Positions 27,732-35,552 of a stretch of DNA of 37,055 nt are shown piece by piece. Below the pieces are notes generated by a model, which searched no databases, was not told where the DNA came from, and worked only from the letters and a program-made list of their open reading frames with translations. The translations under genes were made by a program, and so were the position numbers. Source of the DNA: Verrucomicrobiaceae bacterium (GTDB taxonomy: Bacteria > Verrucomicrobiota > Verrucomicrobiia > Verrucomicrobiales > Akkermansiaceae); NCBI GenBank assembly GCA_005787565.1, contig SYAP01000088.1:1-37055 (forward strand), read 5' to 3'. Each line of letters starts with the position of its first letter. The stretch's first letter is position 1.

Positions 27732-29725
27732 TGATCTTCTTCCGAATGCTCCTCTGCCTCCTCCTCACCGCCCTCCCCGCGGCGGCGGAAACTCGGATCC
27801 GCATCCTAGGACTCAAAGGTCAATCCGAAACCCATGCCCTCAGCCTGTTAGGAAAACGCCTCGAACACGTCAGAACCGACAAACCCTCCGCCTCCCGCGC
27901 CGATGATGCCGCGTTCCTCCTCACCCAACTCCTCCGCAAGGACGGATACTCGTCCGCCGAAGTGGATTGGAAACTGCCCGGCGGTGACAACATCGACCTC
28001 ATCGTCCGCGAAGGCCCGCGCGTTTCGTTAGGCACCGTCACCATCACCGGCGCCAATTCATCGGACACCAAACGCTTCGCCCGCCTCTTCGCCACCCCGG
28101 CCGAGAAAGATCGCCCCTTCGGCCTTGGCCTCCCACCCTTCCGCGAAGACGATGTCCCGAAAGGCCTCGCCTTCCTCGTCCAAGACATGCACGCTCAAGG
28201 ATACTGGCAGGCCACTGCGGTGGAAAGCAACCGACGCCAACATCCCAAAACCGGACACGTCGATATCGACATCACCGTCAACCCAGGCCCCCTCTTCACC
28301 ATCGCCCGTTCCACCGTCTCCAGCACCGACGGCCGTGGCGTAAAACGCGTCGCAACCACCGCAGACCCCTACATCGGCCGCACCGCCAACACCGCCCAAC
28401 TCAACTCGCTCCGACTCGAAGTCGAACAGGCATTCTTCAGCCGTGGCTACCCGGATGCCAAAATCCAGATGAGCCGCACCCTCCAAGGCGATCAATTCAA
28501 CCCGCACTTCTCCATCGACCTCGGAACCCGCGTCCGCCTCCGCTCCATCGAAATCGAAGGCCTCCAACGCACCAACAAGGACCGCGTCATGCGCCTCTTC
28601 AAAAACACCCAGGGCGAATGGTACGACGAAGCCGCGATGAACAAACGCACCAGCCAGCTTCTCGCCACTGGTGCCTTCTCATCTGTTAGGATAGAAACCG
28701 AGGAGGTCGCCCCAAAACGCATCGATGCCACACTCCGCCTCAAGGAATCCCGCGCCCGCGAACTCTCCGTCGCCGCCGGCACCGGTTCCTATGAAGGCTT
28801 CATCTCCCGCTTCACCTACACCGACCGCAATCTCTACGGACAGCTGTTAGGCTTCTCCGCCGGACTCGAATTCACCTCCCGAGGCGTCCTCGGCGAAGCC
28901 CGGCTGACCGACCCATGGTTCACCGGCCGCGATCTCGCCTCCACCACCCGCCTCTTCTCCCTCATCAAGGAACACGAAGGTTACAGCATCTTCCGCACCG
29001 GACTCGAAACCTCACTCATCTGGCCCGGATACAAAAACTACAACCTCGAACTCCTCGCGGGCCTCGCCGTCATCAACACCACCGAAAAAGGCCTCACCCG
29101 CCAGGAACTCGGCGAGTCCGTCTACAACCACACCTACCTGCGCCTCACCCAAGGCTTCGACTACCGCGACAGCCCCGTCATCCCCAAACACGGCTGGCAC
29201 ATCAAATCCCCAATCGAAGTCGGAATGGCCATCGGCGACGACTCAACCTCCTACTTCAAAATGGGACTCCAAGGCGGATGGTACAAACAACTCGGTCAAA
29301 ACCATCATCTATCAGCTGGCGGCCAGTTCGGCCTCATGATGCCCTCCGGCGATAGTCAGGACCTACCCATCGACCTGCGCTACTTCAACGGTGGAGCCCG
29401 CAGCGTCAGAAGCTTCGCCGAACGCGAACTCGGCCCCGAAGGCATCGACGGCGACCCAATCGGCGGCGAAGCCTACTGGGCCGCCAACCTCCAACTCATG
29501 CGCGACATCGCCGCCCCCCTCCAACTCATCGGTTTCCTCGATGCCGGTTCCCTCGCCAGAAACTACGACGATCTCGGCGCAGCCGACCTCGAAATGGCCA
29601 TCGGCCTCGGCCTCCGGCTCGAACTCCCCATCGGCCCCATCCGCCTCGAATACGGCCACAGCCTCACCCGCGATTCCGGCGAACCCAGCGGCGCACTCCA
29701 CTTCGCCATCGGCAGCACCTTCTAA
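27731..29725 (+). CDS. tamA: TamA/BamA-family outer-membrane assembly protein
   Basis: A 664-residue protein from ATG, sharing one base with the tamB stop. Residues 1-19 are a signal peptide ending AAA. About 20-345 form POTRA-like repeats, such as RVSLGTVTITGANSS and TRVRLRSIEIEGLQRTNKDRVMRLF (in part). About 350-664 form the surface-antigen barrel, ending in an aromatic residue (GSTF), with RYFNGGARSVRSF carrying the conserved loop-6 R-F-like motif (VRSF) and GFLDAGSLA near the end. With TamB it forms the translocation and assembly module. The gene order, tamB first, is the reverse of E. coli. Omp85 paralogues such as BamA are alternatives, but the tamB link favours TamA. Confidence 0.88.
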   Translation: MIFFRMLLCLLLTALPAAAETRIRILGLKGQSETHALSLLGKRLEHVRTDKPSASRADDAAFLLTQLLRKDGYSSAEVDWKLPGGDNIDLIVREGPRVSLGTVTITGANSSDTKRFARLFATPAEKDRPFGLGLPPFREDDVPKGLAFLVQDMHAQGYWQATAVESNRRQHPKTGHVDIDITVNPGPLFTIARSTVSSTDGRGVKRVATTADPYIGRTANTAQLNSLRLEVEQAFFSRGYPDAKIQMSRTLQGDQFNPHFSIDLGTRVRLRSIEIEGLQRTNKDRVMRLFKNTQGEWYDEAAMNKRTSQLLATGAFSSVRIETEEVAPKRIDATLRLKESRARELSVAAGTGSYEGFISRFTYTDRNLYGQLLGFSAGLEFTSRGVLGEARLTDPWFTGRDLASTTRLFSLIKEHEGYSIFRTGLETSLIWPGYKNYNLELLAGLAVINTTEKGLTRQELGESVYNHTYLRLTQGFDYRDSPVIPKHGWHIKSPIEVGMAIGDDSTSYFKMGLQGGWYKQLGQNHHLSAGGQFGLMMPSGDSQDLPIDLRYFNGGARSVRSFAERELGPEGIDGDPIGGEAYWAANLQLMRDIAAPLQLIGFLDAGSLARNYDDLGAADLEMAIGLGLRLELPIGPIRLEYGHSLTRDSGEPSGALHFAIGSTF

Positions 29726-29735
29726 CAAATAAGAT

Positions 29736-30614
29736 TCACCGGTTCCTCTTCCGCAGCGAAACCGCCCACACCAACACCAGCAACACCGCCCCGCAAATCA
29801 CCACCGAGGCCCCCAGATTGCATCCCGCCCACGTCGCGATGACCATCCCCCCGATCGAGGAAATCACCGCATGCCCCGCCACCGCGCCCAAAATCGCAGG
29901 CACCCGCCGACACATCAGCAAACCGCTCGCCGCTGGCAAAACCAACAACGCCACCGACATCACCGCACCCACCGTCTGAAAGGCCGCCACCACCACTAAC
30001 GCCGTCACTCCTAACAAAATCGACTCCGTCCGCCTCGGCGCCTGACCCGTCAGCGCCGCCAACGACGGATCAAACGATCCCACCAGCAACCGGTGATAGA
30101 TCAACCCCACCATCGCCCACCCCAACACCGCCGCCCCACCCGTCACCAGCACGATCTGCGGCACATCCAGCCCGAACACCCCCACCCGCGCCCCATGGAT
30201 CGCTGTCTCCAGATTGCCGAACAACACGCAATCCGGATCCAGATCCACCTTCCCCGCATACAACCGCAACAGCACCACGCCGATCGCGAACATCGCCGTG
30301 AAAACAATCCCCGTCGCCGCATCCTCTCGCACGCTCCCGCTCCGGTGCAACCAACCGATCACCATCACCGTCAACCACCCCGAAAGCGCCGCCCCGCCCA
30401 AAATCCACGGCGAATCCAAAGTCCCTGAAATCAGAAACCCGATCACAATCCCCGGCAACACGCTGTGACTGATCGCATCTCCCGCTAGAGACATCCGCCT
30501 CACCACCAGGAAAGTCCCCGGCACCCCGCACGCCATCACGGTAAAGGCCGATGCCAACATCAGCCACAAACTCGTCGGCGACTGCAACAGATCCTGCCAA
30601 ATCTCCCAATTCAC
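29736..30614 (-). CDS. Metal ABC transporter permease, ABC-3 family (second subunit)
   Basis: A 292-residue inner-membrane permease starting at GTG 30614, which overlaps the stop of the preceding permease gene in GTGA. About eight membrane helices are visible. Family motifs include GTFLVVRRMSLAGDAISHSVLPG and the GSFDPSLAALTG, VVVAAFQTVGAVMSVALLVLPAA pair (in part), typical of Zn/Mn/Fe(II) ABC-3 permeases such as TroC/D, ZnuB, MntB. It would pair with the fused permease at 30611 to form the channel. It is the last gene of the operon, in the position of YtgD in Chlamydia. Confidence 0.9.
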   Translation of the reverse strand: MNWEIWQDLLQSPTSLWLMLASAFTVMACGVPGTFLVVRRMSLAGDAISHSVLPGIVIGFLISGTLDSPWILGGAALSGWLTVMVIGWLHRSGSVREDAATGIVFTAMFAIGVVLLRLYAGKVDLDPDCVLFGNLETAIHGARVGVFGLDVPQIVLVTGGAAVLGWAMVGLIYHRLLVGSFDPSLAALTGQAPRRTESILLGVTALVVVAAFQTVGAVMSVALLVLPAASGLLMCRRVPAILGAVAGHAVISSIGGMVIATWAGCNLGASVVICGAVLLVLVWAVSLRKRNR

Positions 30615-31825
30615 TCCGCCCCCCCCGTCCCCTCCTCCGGCGGAATCGGACTGCCATGCGGATCCTTCTCAGGAAATCCAAGCTTCTCCGCCAAATCCCG
30701 CTTCTGCTCGTCATCGATCCAGTGCTCGGCACGCTCCGCCTCGTCATGCACATGATCCGGCTTGAACGCCGCTCTCTCTGTTAGATAAGTCTCCCACAAC
30801 CGGTGCGCCCTCACCAACCCCCTCGCATGGCGCTTCCCCGCTTCAGTCAACCCACCCTCCCCCACCCACTCCCGGGCCTTCAAATCCTTCATCACCCGCA
30901 CGGAAACCCCTCCCGCATCTCCACCCGCCTGCTCCGCATGCCACATCCGCTTCAGCACATCCTCCCCAGCAATCCGCCTACGCTCACGCAACACCCTCAA
31001 CCGCCTCTGCAACCACCCACCCTCGGGCCCGAACCATGCCGATACCACGAAACAAACCGTCACCGCCAACGCCATCAGCGGCCCCGTCGGCAAACCCGTC
31101 CGCACCGAAGAAATCCAAACCCCAACCATCCCTCCCAACACCGCCAACACGCACGACACCCAAACCATCCCCGACAAACTCCGGCTCCAAAACCTGGCCC
31201 CAGCCGCCGGCGTCACCAGCATCGCACTCACCAACACCACCCCAACCGCCTGCATCGCGATCACGATCACCACCGTGAGCATCAGGAAAAAACCCGCCTC
31301 CACCCACCGCACCGGAAACCCTAACAACCGCGCGAACGCAGGGTCGAACGACACCAACCGCAACACCCGGAATCCCCACGGCACCAACAACAATACCACC
31401 ACCGTCACCCAAACCAGCAACTTCAGATCCCCACCATCGATCGCCGCCACCTGCCCGAACAAAAACGCCTGCACGCCCGACGGCTGATACCGCGAAACCA
31501 TCGCGATCCCCACCGCGAAAAACACCGACAAAACCAGCGCCAACGCCGCATCCGGCTTCAACCGCGTCGTCCGCAGAATCACTTGCATCACCACACTCCC
31601 CAACCATCCCGCGACCACCGCGCACCCCAACACAACCAGCGGAGTCCGCGTCGTGCTCCACACCAACCCCGCCACCACACCCGGCAACACCGCGTGCGAC
31701 AACATGTCACCCGTCAACGCCATCCGCCGAGCCACCACAAAGGTGCCCAACACCCCGCAGGAAATCCCTAACAACAGCGCCGCCGTCAGCGCCGATCCCA
31801 CCGCGGACCCGAACCAATCGATCAC
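30611..31825 (-). CDS. Metal ABC permease fused to DtxR/MntR-type metal-sensing domain
   Basis: A 404-residue protein from GTG 31825, overlapping the ATPase stop in GTGA. Residues 1-265 are an ABC-3 permease with LGTFVVARRMALTGDMLSHAVLPG (in part). About 287-395 are DtxR-like: LTEAGKRHA, HRLWETYL (341-348), HDEAERAEH with His, Glu, Glu and His at DtxR ligand positions 98, 102, 105 and 106, and DPHGSPIP (388-395). Glu replaces DtxR Cys102, as in the manganese sensor MntR. The part before HRLWE is about 15 residues shorter than a full winged helix, and helix 2 seems missing. Chlamydia YtgC-R has the same layout and is cleaved to free its repressor. Confidence 0.87.
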   Translation of the reverse strand: MIDWFGSAVGSALTAALLLGISCGVLGTFVVARRMALTGDMLSHAVLPGVVAGLVWSTTRTPLVVLGCAVVAGWLGSVVMQVILRTTRLKPDAALALVLSVFFAVGIAMVSRYQPSGVQAFLFGQVAAIDGGDLKLLVWVTVVVLLLVPWGFRVLRLVSFDPAFARLLGFPVRWVEAGFFLMLTVVIVIAMQAVGVVLVSAMLVTPAAGARFWSRSLSGMVWVSCVLAVLGGMVGVWISSVRTGLPTGPLMALAVTVCFVVSAWFGPEGGWLQRRLRVLRERRRIAGEDVLKRMWHAEQAGGDAGGVSVRVMKDLKAREWVGEGGLTEAGKRHARGLVRAHRLWETYLTERAAFKPDHVHDEAERAEHWIDDEQKRDLAEKLGFPEKDPHGSPIPPEEGTGGAE

Positions 31826-32595
31826 GGCAAACCACCTCCGCTTCCACGCGCCACCCGCCGCGCCACATCACTCAACAGCGTCAGCTTCCCTCCATACGTC
31901 TTCTCCAGAATCTCCGGCTGGAAAACCTCCTCCACCGTCCCGTGCGCCACCACCCGCAGATTCAAAAGCAACAACCTCTCGAAATACCTCGGCGCGGATT
32001 GCAGATCATGATGCACCACCAGCACCGTCCGCCCCTCATCCCGCAGCTTCCCTAACAAACCGATGATCGCCCGCTCCGTCGCCGCATCCACCCCCGCGAA
32101 CGGCTCATCCATCAGATAGATCTCCGCCTTCTGCGCCAGCGCCCGCGCGATGAACGTCCGCTGCTGCTGCCCGCCACTCAGCTCGCCGATCTTACGCGTC
32201 GCCAGATCCACCATCCCCGTCTGCTCCAATGCCTCCATCGCCCGCGCCCGCTCCGCCTTCCCCGGCCTGCCGAACCACCCCAGCCCCGCATAGGTCCCCA
32301 TCAGCGCCACATCAAACACCGTCACCGGAAAATCCCAATCCACCGACTCCCGCTGCGGCACATAACCAATCCTCCCCAGCACCTCACCCAACGGCTTTCC
32401 TAACAGCTTCACCCACCCCGAATCCGGCTGGATCACTCCCATCACCGCCTTCAGCAACGTCGACTTCCCCGCCCCGTTGGGCCCCATGATCCCCGTCAAT
32501 GTCCCGGGCGGCACCTCGATGTCCACCCCATGCAACACCGGCTTCCCTCGATAGGAAACGGACAACTCATGGGTTTCCAGTGCGGGCACATTCAT
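31822..32595 (-). CDS. Metal ABC transporter ATPase
   Basis: A 257-residue ATPase. The ATG at 32595 is preferred to the TTG two codons upstream. Walker A GPNGAGKST at 38-46, signature LSGGQ at 139-143, Walker B IYLMDEP at 159-165 and the VVHHDL switch are present. ESVDWDFPVTV after the Q-loop is characteristic of Mn/Zn/Fe ATPases of the ZnuC/TroB/MntB type. It energises the two permeases next to it. It is preceded by the outer-membrane barrel gene after 13 bases and followed by the fused permease with a four-base overlap. Confidence 0.92.
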   Translation of the reverse strand: MNVPALETHELSVSYRGKPVLHGVDIEVPPGTLTGIMGPNGAGKSTLLKAVMGVIQPDSGWVKLLGKPLGEVLGRIGYVPQRESVDWDFPVTVFDVALMGTYAGLGWFGRPGKAERARAMEALEQTGMVDLATRKIGELSGGQQQRTFIARALAQKAEIYLMDEPFAGVDAATERAIIGLLGKLRDEGRTVLVVHHDLQSAPRYFERLLLLNLRVVAHGTVEEVFQPEILEKTYGGKLTLLSDVARRVARGSGGGLP

Positions 32596-32608
32596 CGGCA
32601 AGTGTTTG

Positions 32609-33385
32609 TTAGAATCGGAACGTCACCCCTTGGGCGATCGAGAAGTCCGGCGCATCATCATTCAGACCAACCCCACACGCAAGATCCCATCGGAGATTCC
32701 GCCCCACCATCCACGTCACTCCGGAAAACACCGATGCCTCATACCTCGACTCCCCAAAAACCCCGGCATACTCGATGAAAACTCCGAGATCATTCCCCAG
32801 ATCCCTCCCTAACACCACCGTGTGCGTGCACTCCCACTCGTGTCCATCATCCCCTCGCACCCGCGCCAACTCCACCTGAAATCCCAAATCCATCGATTCA
32901 CTCAAACCGATCGCCACCGGAAACACCACCCCTCCCTCCCAATGATCCCCGCTCACCGCCGTCCCCACCGGCACCGTCACGAAAGGCATCAGCGCCCCCG
33001 CAGTATCCCCGCCATCATTCCCCCACAAATTCCACTTCAACCTCAAATCCATATCTCCAAATCCCTCAACCCCCTCCCGCAATCCGCCACCCCGCTCGAT
33101 CTCCCTCACCCAAGGACGCACCACCCACTGCAAATCCATATCTTCCGTCAGCCCCACCTTCAAATTCGATTCCCCGAAAACCCACGTCTCCATCCTCACC
33201 CCCGGCGCCGTATCACGCTCATAGCTCCACAGGCTGCTCTCGATTTGAAATCTCCCCGCCTCCACCGTATTCGGGCTCTCCGTCGCATCCGGCCGATCCG
33301 CCGAAAGCTCCCGCAGGAAATCCCCACCGCTCACCGGAGCGACCCCAACCAGCATCACAACTAACATTTTTTTCATCGCTATCAT
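32609..33385 (-). CDS. Outer-membrane beta-barrel inside the metal-uptake operon
   Basis: A 258-residue protein from ATG 33385, whose start overlaps the binding-protein stop in ATGA. A signal peptide of about 20 residues ends VSGG. ADRPDATESPNTVEAGRFQIE and the amphipathic strands that follow, to a terminal F (VTFRF), resemble the PF13557-type transporter family of outer-membrane barrels. Most metal ABC operons lack such a gene. Its position between binding protein and ATPase suggests an outer-membrane channel for the metal, as MnoP does in Bradyrhizobium, though unrelated in sequence. The role is inferred from context. Confidence 0.72.
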   Translation of the reverse strand: MIAMKKMLVVMLVGVAPVSGGDFLRELSADRPDATESPNTVEAGRFQIESSLWSYERDTAPGVRMETWVFGESNLKVGLTEDMDLQWVVRPWVREIERGGGLREGVEGFGDMDLRLKWNLWGNDGGDTAGALMPFVTVPVGTAVSGDHWEGGVVFPVAIGLSESMDLGFQVELARVRGDDGHEWECTHTVVLGRDLGNDLGVFIEYAGVFGESRYEASVFSGVTWMVGRNLRWDLACGVGLNDDAPDFSIAQGVTFRF

Positions 33386-34320
33386 TTCAATCCTTCTACA
33401 ATCGCATTCACATTGTGCCGCACCATCCCGAGATAAGTGCCACGGTCAAATCTCACACCACCCGCCTCTCCCACATCTCCCGGCCTTCCCAGCGCGTCCG
33501 AATACAACGAAGACCCGGACACCCTCACCCCGGCCTCCGCCGCCACCGCCTCAATCCCCTTCGCGTTGATCGACGTCTCGGAAAACACCGTCCGCACACC
33601 CAACTCCCGCAAATACTTCACCAACTCCGCCCGATCCTTTACCCCCGCCTCAGCCGCCGTCGATACCCCCTGCAATCCCTTCACCTGAAACCCATACGCC
33701 CGCCCGAAATAGAAAAACGCATCGTGGCTTGTCACCAAAACACGCTTCTCCTCCGCCACCTTCCCCACCTCCTCACGCGCCCAACCATCCAGCTCTAACA
33801 AAGCCTTACGATACGACTCCCCGCGCTCAACATACTCCGCCTTCCCCGCCGGGTCCGCCTTCGCCAACGCATCCACCACCGGCCCCACCGCCAGCGCCCA
33901 CAACCTCGGATCTCCCCAAATATGCGGATCCTTCGTCCCCTCAAATCCCTCCTGCGGCGCAAGCAACTGCTCCGCCGGAAGCCCGTCACTCACCGCCACC
34001 ACATTCCCACCACGCTTCGCCATCGCCTCCAACGTCGACTGGAACTTACCCTCCAAATGCAACCCGCTGTAAAGCACCACGTCCGCCTTCTCTAACAAAC
34101 GCGTGTCGGCCAGCTTCGGCACATAGTTGTGAGGATCCACCCCCGGCCCCATCAGCCCCTTCACCTCCACCCGATCCCCCCCGATCTCCCTCGCCAAATC
34201 CGCCACCATCGTCGTCGTCGCCACCACCACCGGCTTCCCGCTGCCTCCCCCGGATTCCGAAGAACACCCTCCCAACCACGGCAAAGCCACCATCAAACAC
34301 AGCGTCGCAAATCGTTTCAC
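33382..34320 (-). CDS. TroA-like metal-binding lipoprotein
   Basis: A 312-residue solute-binding protein. GTG 34320 is chosen because it gives a clean lipoprotein signal, MKRFATLCLMVALPWLGGC (Cys19); TTG 34347 would add nine non-hydrophobic residues. Likely metal ligands are His64 (DPHNY), His133 (DPHIW), His199 (TSHDAF) and Asp275 (YSDAL), the His3-Asp set of Treponema TroA, which binds Zn and Mn. GLQGVSTAAEA is very TroA-like. It lacks the His-rich loop of ZnuA. It heads the five-gene operon; an operator-like palindrome lies 41 bases upstream. Metal is probably Mn, with Zn or Fe possible. Confidence 0.9.
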   Translation of the reverse strand: MKRFATLCLMVALPWLGGCSSESGGGSGKPVVVATTTMVADLAREIGGDRVEVKGLMGPGVDPHNYVPKLADTRLLEKADVVLYSGLHLEGKFQSTLEAMAKRGGNVVAVSDGLPAEQLLAPQEGFEGTKDPHIWGDPRLWALAVGPVVDALAKADPAGKAEYVERGESYRKALLELDGWAREEVGKVAEEKRVLVTSHDAFFYFGRAYGFQVKGLQGVSTAAEAGVKDRAELVKYLRELGVRTVFSETSINAKGIEAVAAEAGVRVSGSSLYSDALGRPGDVGEAGGVRFDRGTYLGMVRHNVNAIVEGLK

Positions 34321-34360
34321 GGCGCAGGCATACCCCCACCCGCTCAACCCCGCAACCGAA

Positions 34361-34382
34361 AAATTTAGCCGTGGCTAATTTT
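34361..34382. promoter_or_regulatory. DtxR/MntR-like palindromic operator of the metal operon
   Basis: AAATTTAGCC, two bases, GGCTAATTTT: the arms pair at nine of ten positions, with perfect TTAGCC and GGCTAA cores. Its shape and AT-rich arms recall DtxR-family boxes (TTAG...CTAA). It lies 41 bases upstream of the binding-protein start, inside an AT-rich island in otherwise GC-rich DNA. It overlaps the -10 of the promoter candidate at 34380-34410 and the stop of the DUF3592 gene. A bound regulator would therefore block transcription of the operon. Confidence 0.6.
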
Positions 34383-34410
34383 ATACACCTCGGGCAGCTC
34401 GCAACCTCAA
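34380..34410 (-). promoter_or_regulatory. Candidate promoter of the metal operon
   Basis: On the minus strand TTGAGG (34410-34405) is followed after 19 bases by TATAAA (34385-34380). The -10 is strong and overlaps the palindrome at 34361-34382; spacing is long by one to two bases. The -35 lies inside the last codons of the DUF3592 gene. The start point would be near 34373, giving a leader of about 50 bases to GTG 34320. Confidence 0.4.
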
Positions 34411-34905
34411 CGCCGCCTTCACCACCATCCCCGCCCCACCCACCACAAACAACGCAGGAAACCAGATCGAATACCCCGGTGCCTTCGAATCCGGCTTCAA
34501 AACCGCTATTTCAGGATTCCCCGGATCCACCCGACACACCGTCCGCGTCCCCACCTCCAACTCCTTCGCCTGCCCCTCCACCACATGCCGCTTCGTCGTC
34601 TTCGGATTCCCCCGCAAGCTCAAACGCTCCCCGGTATACGCCTTCCCACCCACCTCATACCCATACGACAACACCAACTGATACTGAAACGGCGACTGCT
34701 CGTCATGCCGCGACTCCACCACCTCCGACTGCAAGATCACACACGGCACCTCCGGCCACGCATGCATCTGCCGCGCCCGATCAAAACTCCGCCACATCAA
34801 CCCACAGAAAACCCCACCGATCAGCACCAGCGAAAGACCCAACACGATCAAATACCACGACCCGGCCGCATTCACAGCCACCTGTTCTCCATCCCGTTTC
34901 GGCAT
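34381..34905 (-). CDS. DUF3592 membrane protein
   Basis: A 174-residue protein from the ATG at 34905; longer readings upstream are basic and unstructured. A helix lies at about 18-37, then an extracytoplasmic domain with WPEVPCVILQSEV, YQLVLSYGYEVGGKAYTGERL and GTRTVCRVDPGNPEIAVL, and a second helix near 148-165. This matches the DUF3592 layout of two helices flanking a beta-rich domain. The function is unknown. It lies between the glycosylase and metal operon genes on the same strand, but the promoter at its 3' end suggests the metal operon is separately controlled. Confidence 0.75.
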   Translation of the reverse strand: MPKRDGEQVAVNAAGSWYLIVLGLSLVLIGGVFCGLMWRSFDRARQMHAWPEVPCVILQSEVVESRHDEQSPFQYQLVLSYGYEVGGKAYTGERLSLRGNPKTTKRHVVEGQAKELEVGTRTVCRVDPGNPEIAVLKPDSKAPGYSIWFPALFVVGGAGMVVKAALRLRAARGV

Positions 34906-34954
34906 GCCCCACTCATGCACCAGATCCCCTCCCTTGCCACGACATTCCCGCACC

Positions 34955-35506
34955 CTACCGCTTCGAAACAAAACCGTTCCCCTCAATATAAAACCTCAGC
35001 AACCGCTTCGCCCACACCCCCGCATAATCCACCCCCACCCGCGGCCGCTTCACGATCCGGATCCGCTCCGCCACCTCCGGCTCCGCCAAAAAACACTCAT
35101 CACCCGTCAAATCACAACCATTCATCCCCCGATCGATCCCCATCGCCCTGCTCAACAACCCCGGTCCCTGCGTCCGCCCCTCCACATTCCGAACCGGCTC
35201 CACCGCCCGCAACAACACCGCCGCGGCATGACCATCCCTCTCCGTCACCACATTCATGCAATGATACATCCCATAAATCAGATAAACATAGGCAAAACCC
35301 GGCCGACCGAACATCACCTCCGTCCGCGCCGTTCTCCCCCTCGCCGAATGCGCAGCCAAATCGTGCGGACCCAAATACGCCTCCGTCTCCACAATCCTCC
35401 CCACCCGCTCCACTCCATCCACCACCCGCACCAGCCATTTACCCAGCAACTCTTTCGCCACCACCACCGTATCCCGATCATAGAATTCCCGCGCAAGCCG
35501 CTCCAT
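34955..35506 (-). CDS. DNA-3-methyladenine glycosylase (AAG/MPG family)
   Basis: A 183-residue enzyme from ATG 35506, which has a GGGG run just upstream; an in-frame ATG at 35554 would overlap the divergent gene. It removes alkylated purines from DNA by base excision. Typical AAG motifs are visible: [23 protein letters not shown] (in part), [18 protein letters not shown] with the catalytic Glu, [20 protein letters not shown] (in part), and [11 protein letters not shown]. It is a little shorter than many bacterial homologues (about 190-200). It ends in TAG, the only natural TAG terminator noticed in the window. The DUF3592 gene follows after 49 bases. Confidence 0.92.
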   Translation of the reverse strand: MERLAREFYDRDTVVVAKELLGKWLVRVVDGVERVGRIVETEAYLGPHDLAAHSARGRTARTEVMFGRPGFAYVYLIYGMYHCMNVVTERDGHAAAVLLRAVEPVRNVEGRTQGPGLLSRAMGIDRGMNGCDLTGDECFLAEPEVAERIRIVKRPRVGVDYAGVWAKRLLRFYIEGNGFVSKR

Positions 35507-35552
35507 CCCCCAATCTAAATCAACCTCCCCCACCCTGTCCACCCACCACAAC

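Noticed and set aside
33382-34320. Zinc-specific ZnuA
   Set aside because: The His-rich loop of ZnuA is missing, and Asp275 with the GLQGVSTA motif fits TroA-type proteins better. Zinc as one substrate is not excluded.
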